A stretch of DNA of 64,000 nt, taken from a virus. The notes under the pieces are model-generated. The model had not been told where the DNA came from, did not search any database, and was given only the letters and a program-made list of their open reading frames with translations. This document shows positions 31,370 to 39,500 of this stretch, piece by piece (within the stretch, counting starts at the first letter, position 1; every line of letters starts with the position of its first letter). Where the stretch lies: positions 1 through 64,000 of the IMG/VR virus record IMGVR_UViG_3300042465_004839. The stretch is one strand, 5' to 3'. Made by a program: the position numbers and the translations under genes.

Positions 31370-32041
31370 ATGAATAAATACATCACATACTTCAGAGTAA
31401 GTACAAAAGAGCAAGGACAGAGTGGCTTAGGATTAGCTGCCCAAGAACAAATGGTTCTACCCATCACCAACAACGGAATAGTAGTGGCATCATTTACAGA
31501 AGTAGAGTCAGGAAACAAGTCTAACCGTAAAGAGTTAGAAAAGGCTATCAATACCTGTAAACAACATAACGCCATACTCCTCGTAGCAAAACTTGATAGA
31601 CTATCTCGTAACGTACACTTCATTAGTACACTTATGGAAAGTAAAGTACAGTTCAAGTGTGCCGATGCCCCAGAGATGGACTCATTCACCGTACACATAT
31701 TCTCAGCTCTCGCAGAAAGAGAACGTAAAATGATTTCCGACAGAACCAAAGGCGCACTACAAAGCATCAAAAGAATCATTGACAGAGATGGTGAGTACAC
31801 CACTAAAGCAGGTAGAGTAATATCTACTCTCGGTAACGGTCTACTACAAAACAAAGAAACTGCCAAAAAACAAATGGCGTACGTTGCATCCCACAGAGTA
31901 TACCAAAAAAAGTCTAACATAGGTCTTGCCCTCGTACAGTCACTATCACAAAATGGTGTTCCCAAGAAAGATATTAAACAAAAACTTGCCGATAACGGTA
32001 TTAACGTGTCACTACAAACAATATATAAATATGCAAAATAA
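31370..32041 (+). CDS. Serine recombinase (resolvase/invertase type)
   Basis: A 223-aa small serine recombinase. The nucleophile Ser11 lies in YFRVSTKEQ, followed by KLDRLSRN and the ERERKMISDRTKGAL helix. A C-terminal HTH (NGVPKKDIKQKLADNGINVS) binds DNA. It could resolve genome multimers, invert a segment or integrate the phage. No inverted-repeat-bounded segment or att site was seen next to it. Codon use is a little richer in C than in its neighbours, hinting at separate origin. Confidence 0.9.
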   Translation: MNKYITYFRVSTKEQGQSGLGLAAQEQMVLPITNNGIVVASFTEVESGNKSNRKELEKAINTCKQHNAILLVAKLDRLSRNVHFISTLMESKVQFKCADAPEMDSFTVHIFSALAERERKMISDRTKGALQSIKRIIDRDGEYTTKAGRVISTLGNGLLQNKETAKKQMAYVASHRVYQKKSNIGLALVQSLSQNGVPKKDIKQKLADNGINVSLQTIYKYAK

Positions 32042-32042
32042 A

Positions 32043-32219
32043 ATGAGCAAACAAACAGCAGTTAAATTCTCAATGTACCAATGGTTAATTGGAAACAAAA
32101 GAAAGTATTGCAATTCGTGTAATCAAATACAATATCATTCTTGCGACCAATTAAGAGGCTACACTTGCAAATGTGGCGCTAATAAAATAATGGATTACTT
32201 TTTAGAAAAATATAAATAA
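32043..32219 (+). CDS. Small zinc-ribbon-like protein
   Basis: A 58-aa protein with two Cys pairs (CNSC and CKCG) that fit a zinc ribbon. The ATG at 32043 is one base after the recombinase stop. Its first 18 coding bases (MSKQTA) are identical to those of the HNH gene that follows. Confidence 0.6.
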   Translation: MSKQTAVKFSMYQWLIGNKRKYCNSCNQIQYHSCDQLRGYTCKCGANKIMDYFLEKYK

Positions 32220-32222
32220 ATT

Positions 32223-32705
32223 ATGAGCAAACAAACAGCAAAATATATAATACCGCACATGACATTATCCATTGATGGTAGTTTATATAACCACAAAACA
32301 AAAAAATTTAAAAAGTGGACAAAAGATACTAATGGTTATATGAAAACACAAATTTGGGTTGGCGGAAAACCAAAAAACGTACATCAACATAGATTACTTG
32401 CTCAAGAATTTATTAATAACTCAAAAAATAAAAAGCAAGTAAATCATATTAATGGTATTAAGCATGATAATAGAATAGAAAATCTTGAATGGGTTACTCA
32501 ATCTGAAAATGGGTTACATTCATTTGCTAATGGATTGCAAAAAGTTACAAAACCTTGTAAAAAAGTAATTGATACTAGTAATAATAAAATTTATGATAGT
32601 GTAACAGAAGCAGCTAAACATAATGGAATATCAAGAAGTCATTTATCTAATATGCTTACAGGTAAATTTAATAATAAAACAACACTTAAATTATATGGAA
32701 AATAA
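32223..32705 (+). CDS. HNH homing endonuclease with NUMOD1-like tail
   Basis: A 160-aa protein. The HNH_3 motif runs VHQHRLLAQEF, QVNHINGIKHDN, then NLEWVTQSENGLHS. A C-terminal NUMOD1-like part (KKVIDTSNNKIYDSVTEAAKHN) should bind DNA. It shares its first 18 bases with the preceding gene, as if start signals were copied during insertion. Its end overlaps the next gene by 11 bases. Confidence 0.85.
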   Translation: MSKQTAKYIIPHMTLSIDGSLYNHKTKKFKKWTKDTNGYMKTQIWVGGKPKNVHQHRLLAQEFINNSKNKKQVNHINGIKHDNRIENLEWVTQSENGLHSFANGLQKVTKPCKKVIDTSNNKIYDSVTEAAKHNGISRSHLSNMLTGKFNNKTTLKLYGK

Positions 32706-32904
32706 ATCTATGACAGCAGTTGAATGGTTAGAGCAAGAATTTATTGCCCTACAAAATTATGGAGTAAATGAACTTGGATTATTTGCAAAAGCCAAAGAAA
32801 TGGAAAAGCAACAAATTATTGATGCTTGTAATCAAATAGAAGTAATTGGATTAGACTATGAATTGCCTGGAAAAAAATACTATAACCAAAATTTTAACAA
32901 ATAA
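32695..32904 (+). CDS. Small hypothetical protein
   Basis: A 69-aa protein starting inside the end of the HNH gene. The AVEWLEQEF start and the AKEMEKQQIIDAC segment resemble the gene at 20670. Function unknown. Confidence 0.6.
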   Translation: MENKSMTAVEWLEQEFIALQNYGVNELGLFAKAKEMEKQQIIDACNQIEVIGLDYELPGKKYYNQNFNK

Positions 32905-32907
32905 ATT

Positions 32908-33141
32908 ATGACACCAAAAGAAAAAGCAGAAGAGTTAGTCAGAACGTATTATACTTGGGGAATTAATAAGGAAGGACAAACATTAAGTTGGTTAGAGGCT
33001 AAACAATGTGCATTAATTGCAGTAGAGGAGATATCAAAAGTGGTAAATGATATTTGGATGGATTCTTTTACAACAGGAGAATCTGATAATAAGTTTTATA
33101 ATTATTGGCAAGAAGTTAAAAAAGAAATAGAAAAAATATGA
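32908..33141 (+). CDS. Small hypothetical protein
   Basis: A 77-aa protein that begins PKEKAEELVRTYYTW and has a later KQCALIAVEEISK helix, a pattern common in small proteins of Bacteroidota phages. The stop overlaps the next ATG. Function unknown. Confidence 0.65.
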   Translation: MTPKEKAEELVRTYYTWGINKEGQTLSWLEAKQCALIAVEEISKVVNDIWMDSFTTGESDNKFYNYWQEVKKEIEKI

Positions 33142-33512
33142 AAGTAGAAGTATTCAAAGACATCCTTAGCAGGATAAGAAAGGCAGACGCAGTTGTTAAC
33201 GTGCTGTACCCAATGGTAGATTTAACTAATGTAACGGACGATTATGTTAGCGTCATAGAGATGATGATGAAGTGTTATTACGGAGAAGACGCAGCAGAAT
33301 GGATTTCTTCTTACCTATACGATTTGAGAAACCATGATAATGCGTGGGCTTGGGATAAGGATGGTAAGGCTATATTAAACAATGAGGATGAGTTGTGGGC
33401 TTATTGCGAAGAACTGAAAATGAGCAAAAAGGATTATGAGCCAGCAGCTCCAATGACAGACGAACAGAGGGCAGAACTAATGGAGGAGATGAAGAAAGCA
33501 TTTTTAAATTAA
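33138..33512 (+). CDS. Hypothetical protein
   Basis: A 124-aa acidic protein, last of its operon, with Trp-rich middle (AEWISSYLYD, AWAWDKDG) and a helical end. Function unknown. A 628-base gene-free stretch follows. Confidence 0.65.
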   Translation: MKVEVFKDILSRIRKADAVVNVLYPMVDLTNVTDDYVSVIEMMMKCYYGEDAAEWISSYLYDLRNHDNAWAWDKDGKAILNNEDELWAYCEELKMSKKDYEPAAPMTDEQRAELMEEMKKAFLN

Positions 33513-33545
33513 AAATATTTAATTAGGAAATTAATTTAGAATACC

Positions 33546-33553
33546 TAATTTTG
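33546..33553 (+). promoter_or_regulatory. Promoter -7 element for small RNA
   Basis: TAATTTTG fits TAnnTTTG and stands upstream of a short hairpin and terminator. Confidence 0.55.
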
Positions 33554-33557
33554 CTCT

Positions 33558-33644
33558 TGTGTTTAGGAAATAGTTCTCATAATGCTATTCCTGATTAATT
33601 TGTTTTGTAATAAAATCCTTCAATTAATTTTGAGGGATTTTTTT
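33558..33644 (+). ncRNA. Small RNA, first of tandem pair
   Basis: A promoter element at 33546-33553 and a terminator at 33612-33644 bound about 87 bases. One hairpin (AGGAAATAG/CTATTCCT, one bulge, 33565-33592) precedes the terminator. Unlike its neighbour and the RNA at 25485, its first loop is not complementary to the terminator loop. A copy of ATTAATT lies both between the hairpins and in the terminator loop and could pair. Confidence 0.55.
33612..33644 (+). terminator. Intrinsic terminator
   Basis: A stem of AAAATCCTTCA-type pairs with TGAGGGATTTT (one G-U pair), with an eight-base loop and seven T. Confidence 0.85.
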
Positions 33645-33660
33645 ATTTGAAATAAAGTAT

Positions 33661-33668
33661 TATATTTG
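33661..33668 (+). promoter_or_regulatory. Promoter -7 element for second small RNA
   Basis: TATATTTG, followed after five bases by the first hairpin of the RNA. The -33 element is not clear. Confidence 0.6.
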
Positions 33669-33673
33669 CCCTG

Positions 33674-33771
33674 TTATAATGCGTGCGGCATAATAAAGAT
33701 ATTGAAAAATTCTCGTACACTTAGAGAAAATTTCAACTAAGCCTGATAGCCGCACGCTGTTGGGTTTTTTT
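33674..33771 (+). ncRNA. Structured small RNA with complementary hairpin loops, copy 2
   Basis: About 98 bases with three hairpins: P1 TTATAATGC/GCATAATAA with one A-A mismatch (33674-33696), P2 TTGAAA..TTCTC/GAGAA..TTTCAA, and P3, an 11-pair terminator stem with four G-U pairs (33739-33767) and seven T. The whole P3 loop CCGCACG (33750-33756) is the complement of CGTGCGG (33682-33688) at the tip of P1. The sequence differs from copy 1 at 25485 but the plan is the same, which points to conserved loop-loop pairing. Confidence 0.75.
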
Positions 33772-33784
33772 ATGCCCAAAAATT

Positions 33785-34065
33785 AAGGTAATAATGGTCG
33801 GCACGAAAAAATGACAGCATTATTATTTAAAGCGATACTGTGAGGTATGTATAAATCGCAATCCCAGCTATAAAAGTAAAGGGAATACATTGGAGAATGG
33901 ACACTTCAAAAGTTGTACTTAAATTTGCAAACCCCATTTGTTTGTGATGCACCAAAGAGGGTTGCGGCTCGGGAAAATAGTCGTAATTTGAATAGTGAGT
34001 AGCCAAAGAGTTTAACACCTCTAAGGCTACCGCTATGCACATGGTAAGGATTGCTCTCAAAAAAA
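33785..34065. ncRNA. GC-richer, hairpin-rich segment, possible structured RNA
   Basis: The segment has clearly more G and C than the DNA around it. Clear stems include TAATAATG/CATTATTA (33789-33825), GCGAT/ATCGC, and GTAGCC-AA-AGAG with CTCT-AA-GGCTAC around position 34000. A TTAAATTTGC stretch near 33920 may be a plus-strand promoter. A 77-codon minus-strand frame also spans it but begins with TTG and has codon use unlike the phage. A structured RNA is favoured; strand is not certain. Confidence 0.4.
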
Positions 34066-34127
34066 TAGTTAGTTATAGTATAGTTTAAGTTAAAAAAAAT
34101 TAATTAGAATCCTTTTAAACAATACTT

Positions 34128-34135
34128 TACCTTTG
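34128..34135 (+). promoter_or_regulatory. Promoter -7 element, leaderless
   Basis: TACCTTTG ends five bases before the ATG at 34141. Confidence 0.65.
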
Positions 34136-34140
34136 AACTT

Positions 34141-34323
34141 ATGGAAAACATAGAAGAATTAAAAAGAACAGCATTAGAAGTAGCTTTAAGAAGCAGAGAG
34201 TTTACTCAATTAGCACTGGAAACAAAAGATGCAATAGAAGAAGCAGACTCATTAGAAACTCTAAAAACTTGGTTTAAAGGTACGGTAAACGAATTAGGAT
34301 TAGACAAATATTTTGGATTTTAG
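34141..34323 (+). CDS. Small helical hypothetical protein
   Basis: A 60-aa helical, acidic protein with its own promoter directly before the ATG. It is the first gene of the virion block and may be a regulator or small structural protein. No domain recognised. Confidence 0.65.
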   Translation: MENIEELKRTALEVALRSREFTQLALETKDAIEEADSLETLKTWFKGTVNELGLDKYFGF

Positions 34324-34367
34324 GTTAACTAATTAACTAATATTAATGAATATTGAATCTAATATGT

Positions 34368-34375
34368 TATATTTG
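34368..34375 (+). promoter_or_regulatory. Promoter -7 element for virion operon
   Basis: TATATTTG, 22 bases before the ATG at 34398. It would drive the internal virion protein operon. Confidence 0.65.
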
Positions 34376-34397
34376 CAAATAAATTATATTTAATATT

Positions 34398-35012
34398 ATG
34401 GCTATACCATTAATTATACCGATAGTAGGAGCAGCAATGCAAGGTTTGGGTATGTTGGACTCTTATCAAAAAGCACAGGCACTTAGAGGCAAGGCTTCAC
34501 AATTAGCAAATCAACCACTTCCAGAGATAACTCCAACAGAGCAAACTAATGAGCAATTTAGAATGGCAACTGCTGGGGTAGCTAATCCACAAGGATATAG
34601 TGGAGCAGAAACTTCTAAATTTCAAAACAGAATGGCACAAATACTTGCTACACAACAATATAATGCTCAAAATATGGGCGGTGGAGGTAGAGCAATTGGG
34701 GCAATTGGTAATGCTAATGCTTTTAATGCAAATGCTGACTTTGCTGCTTCTGATGCAAATTTAAATAGAAGTCAAAAAAATATGGCTCAAAGCAGATTAG
34801 GTAGAGTAGTAGAGGATATTCAAAGAATGAAAAATCAACAAACTGCTTACTTACAAAATAGAAGACAGCAAACTGAACAAGCATTAGGAGCAGGTATAAG
34901 AAGTCAAGAAGATTACTTAAAAGGCACATTAATGAATATGGGTTCAGATATGCTATCGGCAGGATTGTATCCTAAATTAGGAACTACAACTACAACTACA
35001 ACAAAATTATAA
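34398..35012 (+). CDS. Internal virion / ejection protein-like
   Basis: A 204-aa protein. A hydrophobic N-terminus (AIPLIIPIVGAAMQGLGML) is followed by a Gln-, Asn- and Ala-rich helical body and a Thr-rich tail. This resembles small internal core proteins of podoviruses (like T7 gp14) that are ejected into the host envelope. The next two genes encode larger proteins of the same kind. Confidence 0.6.
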   Translation: MAIPLIIPIVGAAMQGLGMLDSYQKAQALRGKASQLANQPLPEITPTEQTNEQFRMATAGVANPQGYSGAETSKFQNRMAQILATQQYNAQNMGGGGRAIGAIGNANAFNANADFAASDANLNRSQKNMAQSRLGRVVEDIQRMKNQQTAYLQNRRQQTEQALGAGIRSQEDYLKGTLMNMGSDMLSAGLYPKLGTTTTTTTKL

Positions 35013-35015
35013 ATT

Positions 35016-36506
35016 ATGGCAGAAGATGTAACTTTAGGGTTAGGAGGTATATTAGGCGAAAGCACTAATTTAAAACCACTAAATGATAGACCTTTTACAA
35101 AGGCAGCACAGGCAGAATTAACTTTAGGGTTAAAAGCAAAAGCTGATGAGGCTAAATTAGCTGCTGAAAAGGCTAAAATGGAAAAAGAATATGCAAATAT
35201 TATTAAACCTCCTGCAAATGTAGATAAAATTGGAGCAGATAGAATTAAGCAATTAACTATTAATGGATTAATGTCAGGAGCATTTAAAACTCAAATGGGT
35301 GCAATGTTAGGGCAACAAGAAATGAATAGAGAGCAAGAATATAGTGACCAATACCGAGAAATAAAAAAAAGTGCTGATGATATACTTTTAACGCCAGATG
35401 AAAGAACTGCTTTAAAAAATGATGATTATACTGCTATGAAGAAATTTTCAGAAAATCCTAATAGTAATATAGGATGGGATAAAGAATCTGGCAGACCATT
35501 TGTTAAAAAAATATTACCAGATGTTGATTTAAATGCCGAATACAAGAAATACTTGACATTTGGAAATGATGTTAAATTAGATGATACAAAAACAAAAATT
35601 GTTTATGATGTAAATGGACACGCAAGTACTGTAAAAAAAATAGCACCAGAAGTTGTTGACATGAAAATTGACGCACTTTTCAGTAATCCAAATTTTGCTC
35701 CGAACTATTTACATAAAAATAGAGAAAAAGTAGCTGTTGAATTACCTGCTGAACTTGCAAAAGTAGATGCAAGTAACCCTGAAGCAGTTGCCAAAGCAAC
35801 AAGCCTTGCAATTAAATCCGCAGTTAGAAAAGAATTAGACCCTATGTTTTATAAACAGGTAGATATTAAGGATAAACCTAAAAAAAGTGGTGGGTTAAAT
35901 TTTAATTTTGGTAGTGGAGGTACAATTGGAAGTAATGGTATTGAAATGAAACCTGACCCTAATGATAGTGGACTTATAAATATTAAAAAAACAGTTCAGC
36001 CGGGAAAAGACCCTGAAGTATTAAGTGCAATATTACTTGATAAAAATGGACAACCACATAATTTTGGTAAGATAGAAGCATACAGAAAAATAGGAAAAGA
36101 TAATTATAGGGTAATAGGATCAACTACAGAAAGTGGTACTGCTATTGCTAAGTCTATTGCAAATATTAGTGGAGAACAATTATCTAAATCAGTTGGAATG
36201 AGTAAAGATGCATTAGAACAATTTCCAGTTTCTTTTGAATATGATAAAGAAGTAGAGGCAAGAAATAAAAAGTTTGAAATATACTTTAAAAAACATCCAA
36301 CAACAAAAGGTAAACCTACTACTCAAGAATCATTATATGGAGATATAGATGTAACAAGATATATAGCATATAGCCCAACTACAGCAGCAAAAGCAACTAC
36401 AACAGCAAAGCCAACAGGTAAAACAATGACAAGTGCTGAATACAGAAAATTAACACCAACAGAAAGATCCGCATTTAAAACAAGCGGAGGTAAAGTAGAA
36501 GGATAA
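35016..36506 (+). CDS. Putative virion protein
   Basis: A 496-aa Lys-, Ala- and Thr-rich protein, four bases after the previous gene. The first 110 residues are helical; a Gly/Asn-rich stretch (GGLNFNFGSGGTIGS) lies near residue 295. It ends in a Thr/Ala-rich low-complexity tail (TTAAKATTTAKPTGK). It is probably a core or ejection protein, by position and composition. Confidence 0.6.
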   Translation: MAEDVTLGLGGILGESTNLKPLNDRPFTKAAQAELTLGLKAKADEAKLAAEKAKMEKEYANIIKPPANVDKIGADRIKQLTINGLMSGAFKTQMGAMLGQQEMNREQEYSDQYREIKKSADDILLTPDERTALKNDDYTAMKKFSENPNSNIGWDKESGRPFVKKILPDVDLNAEYKKYLTFGNDVKLDDTKTKIVYDVNGHASTVKKIAPEVVDMKIDALFSNPNFAPNYLHKNREKVAVELPAELAKVDASNPEAVAKATSLAIKSAVRKELDPMFYKQVDIKDKPKKSGGLNFNFGSGGTIGSNGIEMKPDPNDSGLINIKKTVQPGKDPEVLSAILLDKNGQPHNFGKIEAYRKIGKDNYRVIGSTTESGTAIAKSIANISGEQLSKSVGMSKDALEQFPVSFEYDKEVEARNKKFEIYFKKHPTTKGKPTTQESLYGDIDVTRYIAYSPTTAAKATTTAKPTGKTMTSAEYRKLTPTERSAFKTSGGKVEG

Positions 36507-36510
36507 AAAT

Positions 36511-39500
36511 ATGCCAGATAAAATAAAAGAAGCATTTACTGCTATAAACGACAAAGAATTATTTTTAGACGAACAAGACTTTAGGGATAATGTAATGAAA
36601 GACCCAAAAGGAACATTTGAAGCATTAAATAATTATGGTAAAACTAAAGGATTTTTTTTAGATTATGGAGATTTTGAAAGTGCTTTAGATTTAAAAAAAA
36701 AAGAGCCTACAGCACCATCTATACCAAATTTTTCAACAAGTTTGGGAGGGGATATGCAACCTTTGCCAAGTGGTGCAAAAAATATTTCCCAATCACCATT
36801 ACAATCGAATATAAAAACAGAGTTTCCGACATACATTGACCCTACAAAACCTTTAAAAACAAAAGAGGTTATAGATGTAAATGCGGAGAAGAAACCTTTT
36901 GATAGTGAAGTAATAAGAAAAGAAAGAGAGGTAAGATTAGGTACACATAGAGAAAAGATAATGTCTTCTATTGTTAAAGAACCTGACTTATATACTAAAA
37001 AAGCATCTAAGTCACATTATGGAACTATAGCAGTACCAGAAATGCCTAACATTGATAACATATCAAAGGCAATAGATTACTATGCAACAAAATTAGTTAA
37101 ACAAGGTGAATACCTTAGCCCACTTGATAAACAATATTTAGTAAATAGTGTTGCTCAACAAGTAAAACAAAGGAAAAATATTGCAGATGCAGCAGCAAAT
37201 GCAAGTCTTAGAGCAATAAACAGAAAAGAATTACCTGAATACGCTTACACAGGCGTAACTAATGCTAAAGGAGAAGTGTTAGTAAAAGGACTTTTTCAAG
37301 AAGCAAACGAAAAAATAATCAACGAACAAAATAAGGAAGTTGACAATTACAAAATAAATTCTGAAAATTTAACAAAAACAGTAGCAACAGAAGTTGCCCC
37401 AGAAGTAAATGCTTTAAAACTTGATGTTAAAGCCAAAGCAGAAATATTAAATCAAGAGGTAGAAACTGCTTTTAATAAATCATTTAACGAAAAAGACAAA
37501 GCTATGTATGACCAATACAATCAATTGGTTCAAAGTGGGCAAATGACTCCTGATGTAGCAAATAATGCTTTAAAAATAAAAAGAGAAGAATTACAAAAGC
37601 AGACACAAGCAGAGATAAGTGCTGCCTATGCTCCTAAGTTTGATGCATTAAATAAAGAATCTAACTTAAAATCAAAAGACATACAAAGTACATATAACAG
37701 AAACTACTTAGCAAAAGCAAACTTACTAAAAGAAACTACTAACAAAAAACTTCAAGAAATAGCCCAAAAAAATATGGTAAATATGCCTAAAGGGTATATG
37801 GAAAGATGGGCAAAGGATTTTCAAGAAAGTTTAGCTGAAATAGAAAAGAAAAACGTAAATCAAGCTTATTTAGATGCTAAAAGAATGCCAGCAGAGGCAA
37901 GATTAGCAAAAGCAGTTTCTTTTGGGTTTGGTAATGTATTAGGCTCAATAGGAGGGGCTATGTCATTTGCAGGATTAGATGCAAGTGCAGTAAACGATGT
38001 AGTTATTAAAACTACAATGCAAAATGAACTTACAAGTAGTGCGTATTACCGAATTAAAGATGAAGAAGCAAAAGCAAATGGAACTCCACACGCTAATTTT
38101 GTAGAGAAACTTTCTGATCCTTCTTGGTGGTATGATAATATGGGAAGTACCGCACCATTTATGTTAGTAACTATGCCAGTAGGTATAGCATCAGGTTATG
38201 GGGCAGGCTCTATAGCAAAATTATTAGGAGCGAGTAAAAGAGCAACAGCTATTGCAAGTGCAGTAGGTGGTGGTGCAGTAAGTTGGTATGGAGAAAACAC
38301 ATTAGAGGCAGGAAGTGCATTTAACGATGCTATTAATCAAGGGTACTCAGAAAACGATGCATCAGAAATAGCAGCAAGAACATTTAGAAATAACATAATA
38401 ACATTACCTCTAAGTGTATTCCAGCTAATGCCAGTATTTAGTAAATCATTTAAATTTACTAAAGCATTACCGTTAGAAATAATTTCTGGAGGTGTTGAAG
38501 AAGTGTTTCAAGGTTGGTCACAAGCTGAAGCAAATGCAGCAGCAAATGGGTATGATGTAAGTTTATTTGAGTATGCTAAAACCCCACAAGCATTAGAGGA
38601 GGGAACTATTGGAGGTGCGATGCAAGCAGGTATGGCAATGTTTGCATTAAATGAAACTCCAAATATTGACAAACAAATATCTGCATTAATGAGTTCTATA
38701 AGTGTAGGTGGCGAACAGTATGCAAGAGCAGTATTGGATGTAATGAACAAGAATCAAGCCATTACAGATGCTGAATTTAAAGAAGCTAACCTACAAATAG
38801 ACTACATCTTAAATGGTATTGAAAGTGTTCAAAACTTTAATGTAGACGACAATTTAAAGGCAGGATTAGTAGGTAAATTTGCTAAAATAGGCAGAGCAAA
38901 GGCATTAATTACAGATGATGAGAATGACTTGGCAAGTCAAGCTGCAAAAGAAATGATTGCAGAGCAAGAGAAGGATATAAAAGAAATTTTAAAAGGTAAT
39001 ACACCTTTATATTTAGTATTCCAAAAAGGGAATCCAATACCAACTTTAGCAAGTGAAGAGCAGTTTAACACAATACTAAAAGACCCAAAACTAAGAGAGG
39101 AATTTACATTACAAGCAATAAATGATGATGCATTGCAAAGTAAAATAGATGAAACATATAAAACAGGAGTAGTAACAGAAGAAGAAACAATAAATGCAGA
39201 ACAAGAAATTATACCAGCAACTGAAACCCCTGCTGCACCACCTAGCGGTGTTAGTGGTGAGGTACAGGCATCTGGTGATGTAGAAGCAAATATAGCCAAC
39301 AGAAAAAGAAAAGATTTATTCCCTGACAAATCAAGATTTGCTAATGACGTAGGTCAAAGTGGAGAAAACTCTCAAATATCATCATACAAAGAAGTAAATG
39401 GAATTGGATTATCAGAATATTCTAATCCTAAAAATGGTTTAGTAGATGTTATAATGACAGGAACTTCTGATAATGATTATGTTGGATACATAAGAATATA

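Noticed and set aside
31370-32041. Integrase module with attachment site
   Set aside because: A serine recombinase is present, but no att-like repeat or excisionase was seen, so temperate lifestyle is not claimed.
33827-34060. 77-codon minus-strand frame with hydrophobic end
   Set aside because: It starts with TTG, codon use is unlike other phage genes, and clear RNA stems span it. Kept only as an alternative to a structured RNA.
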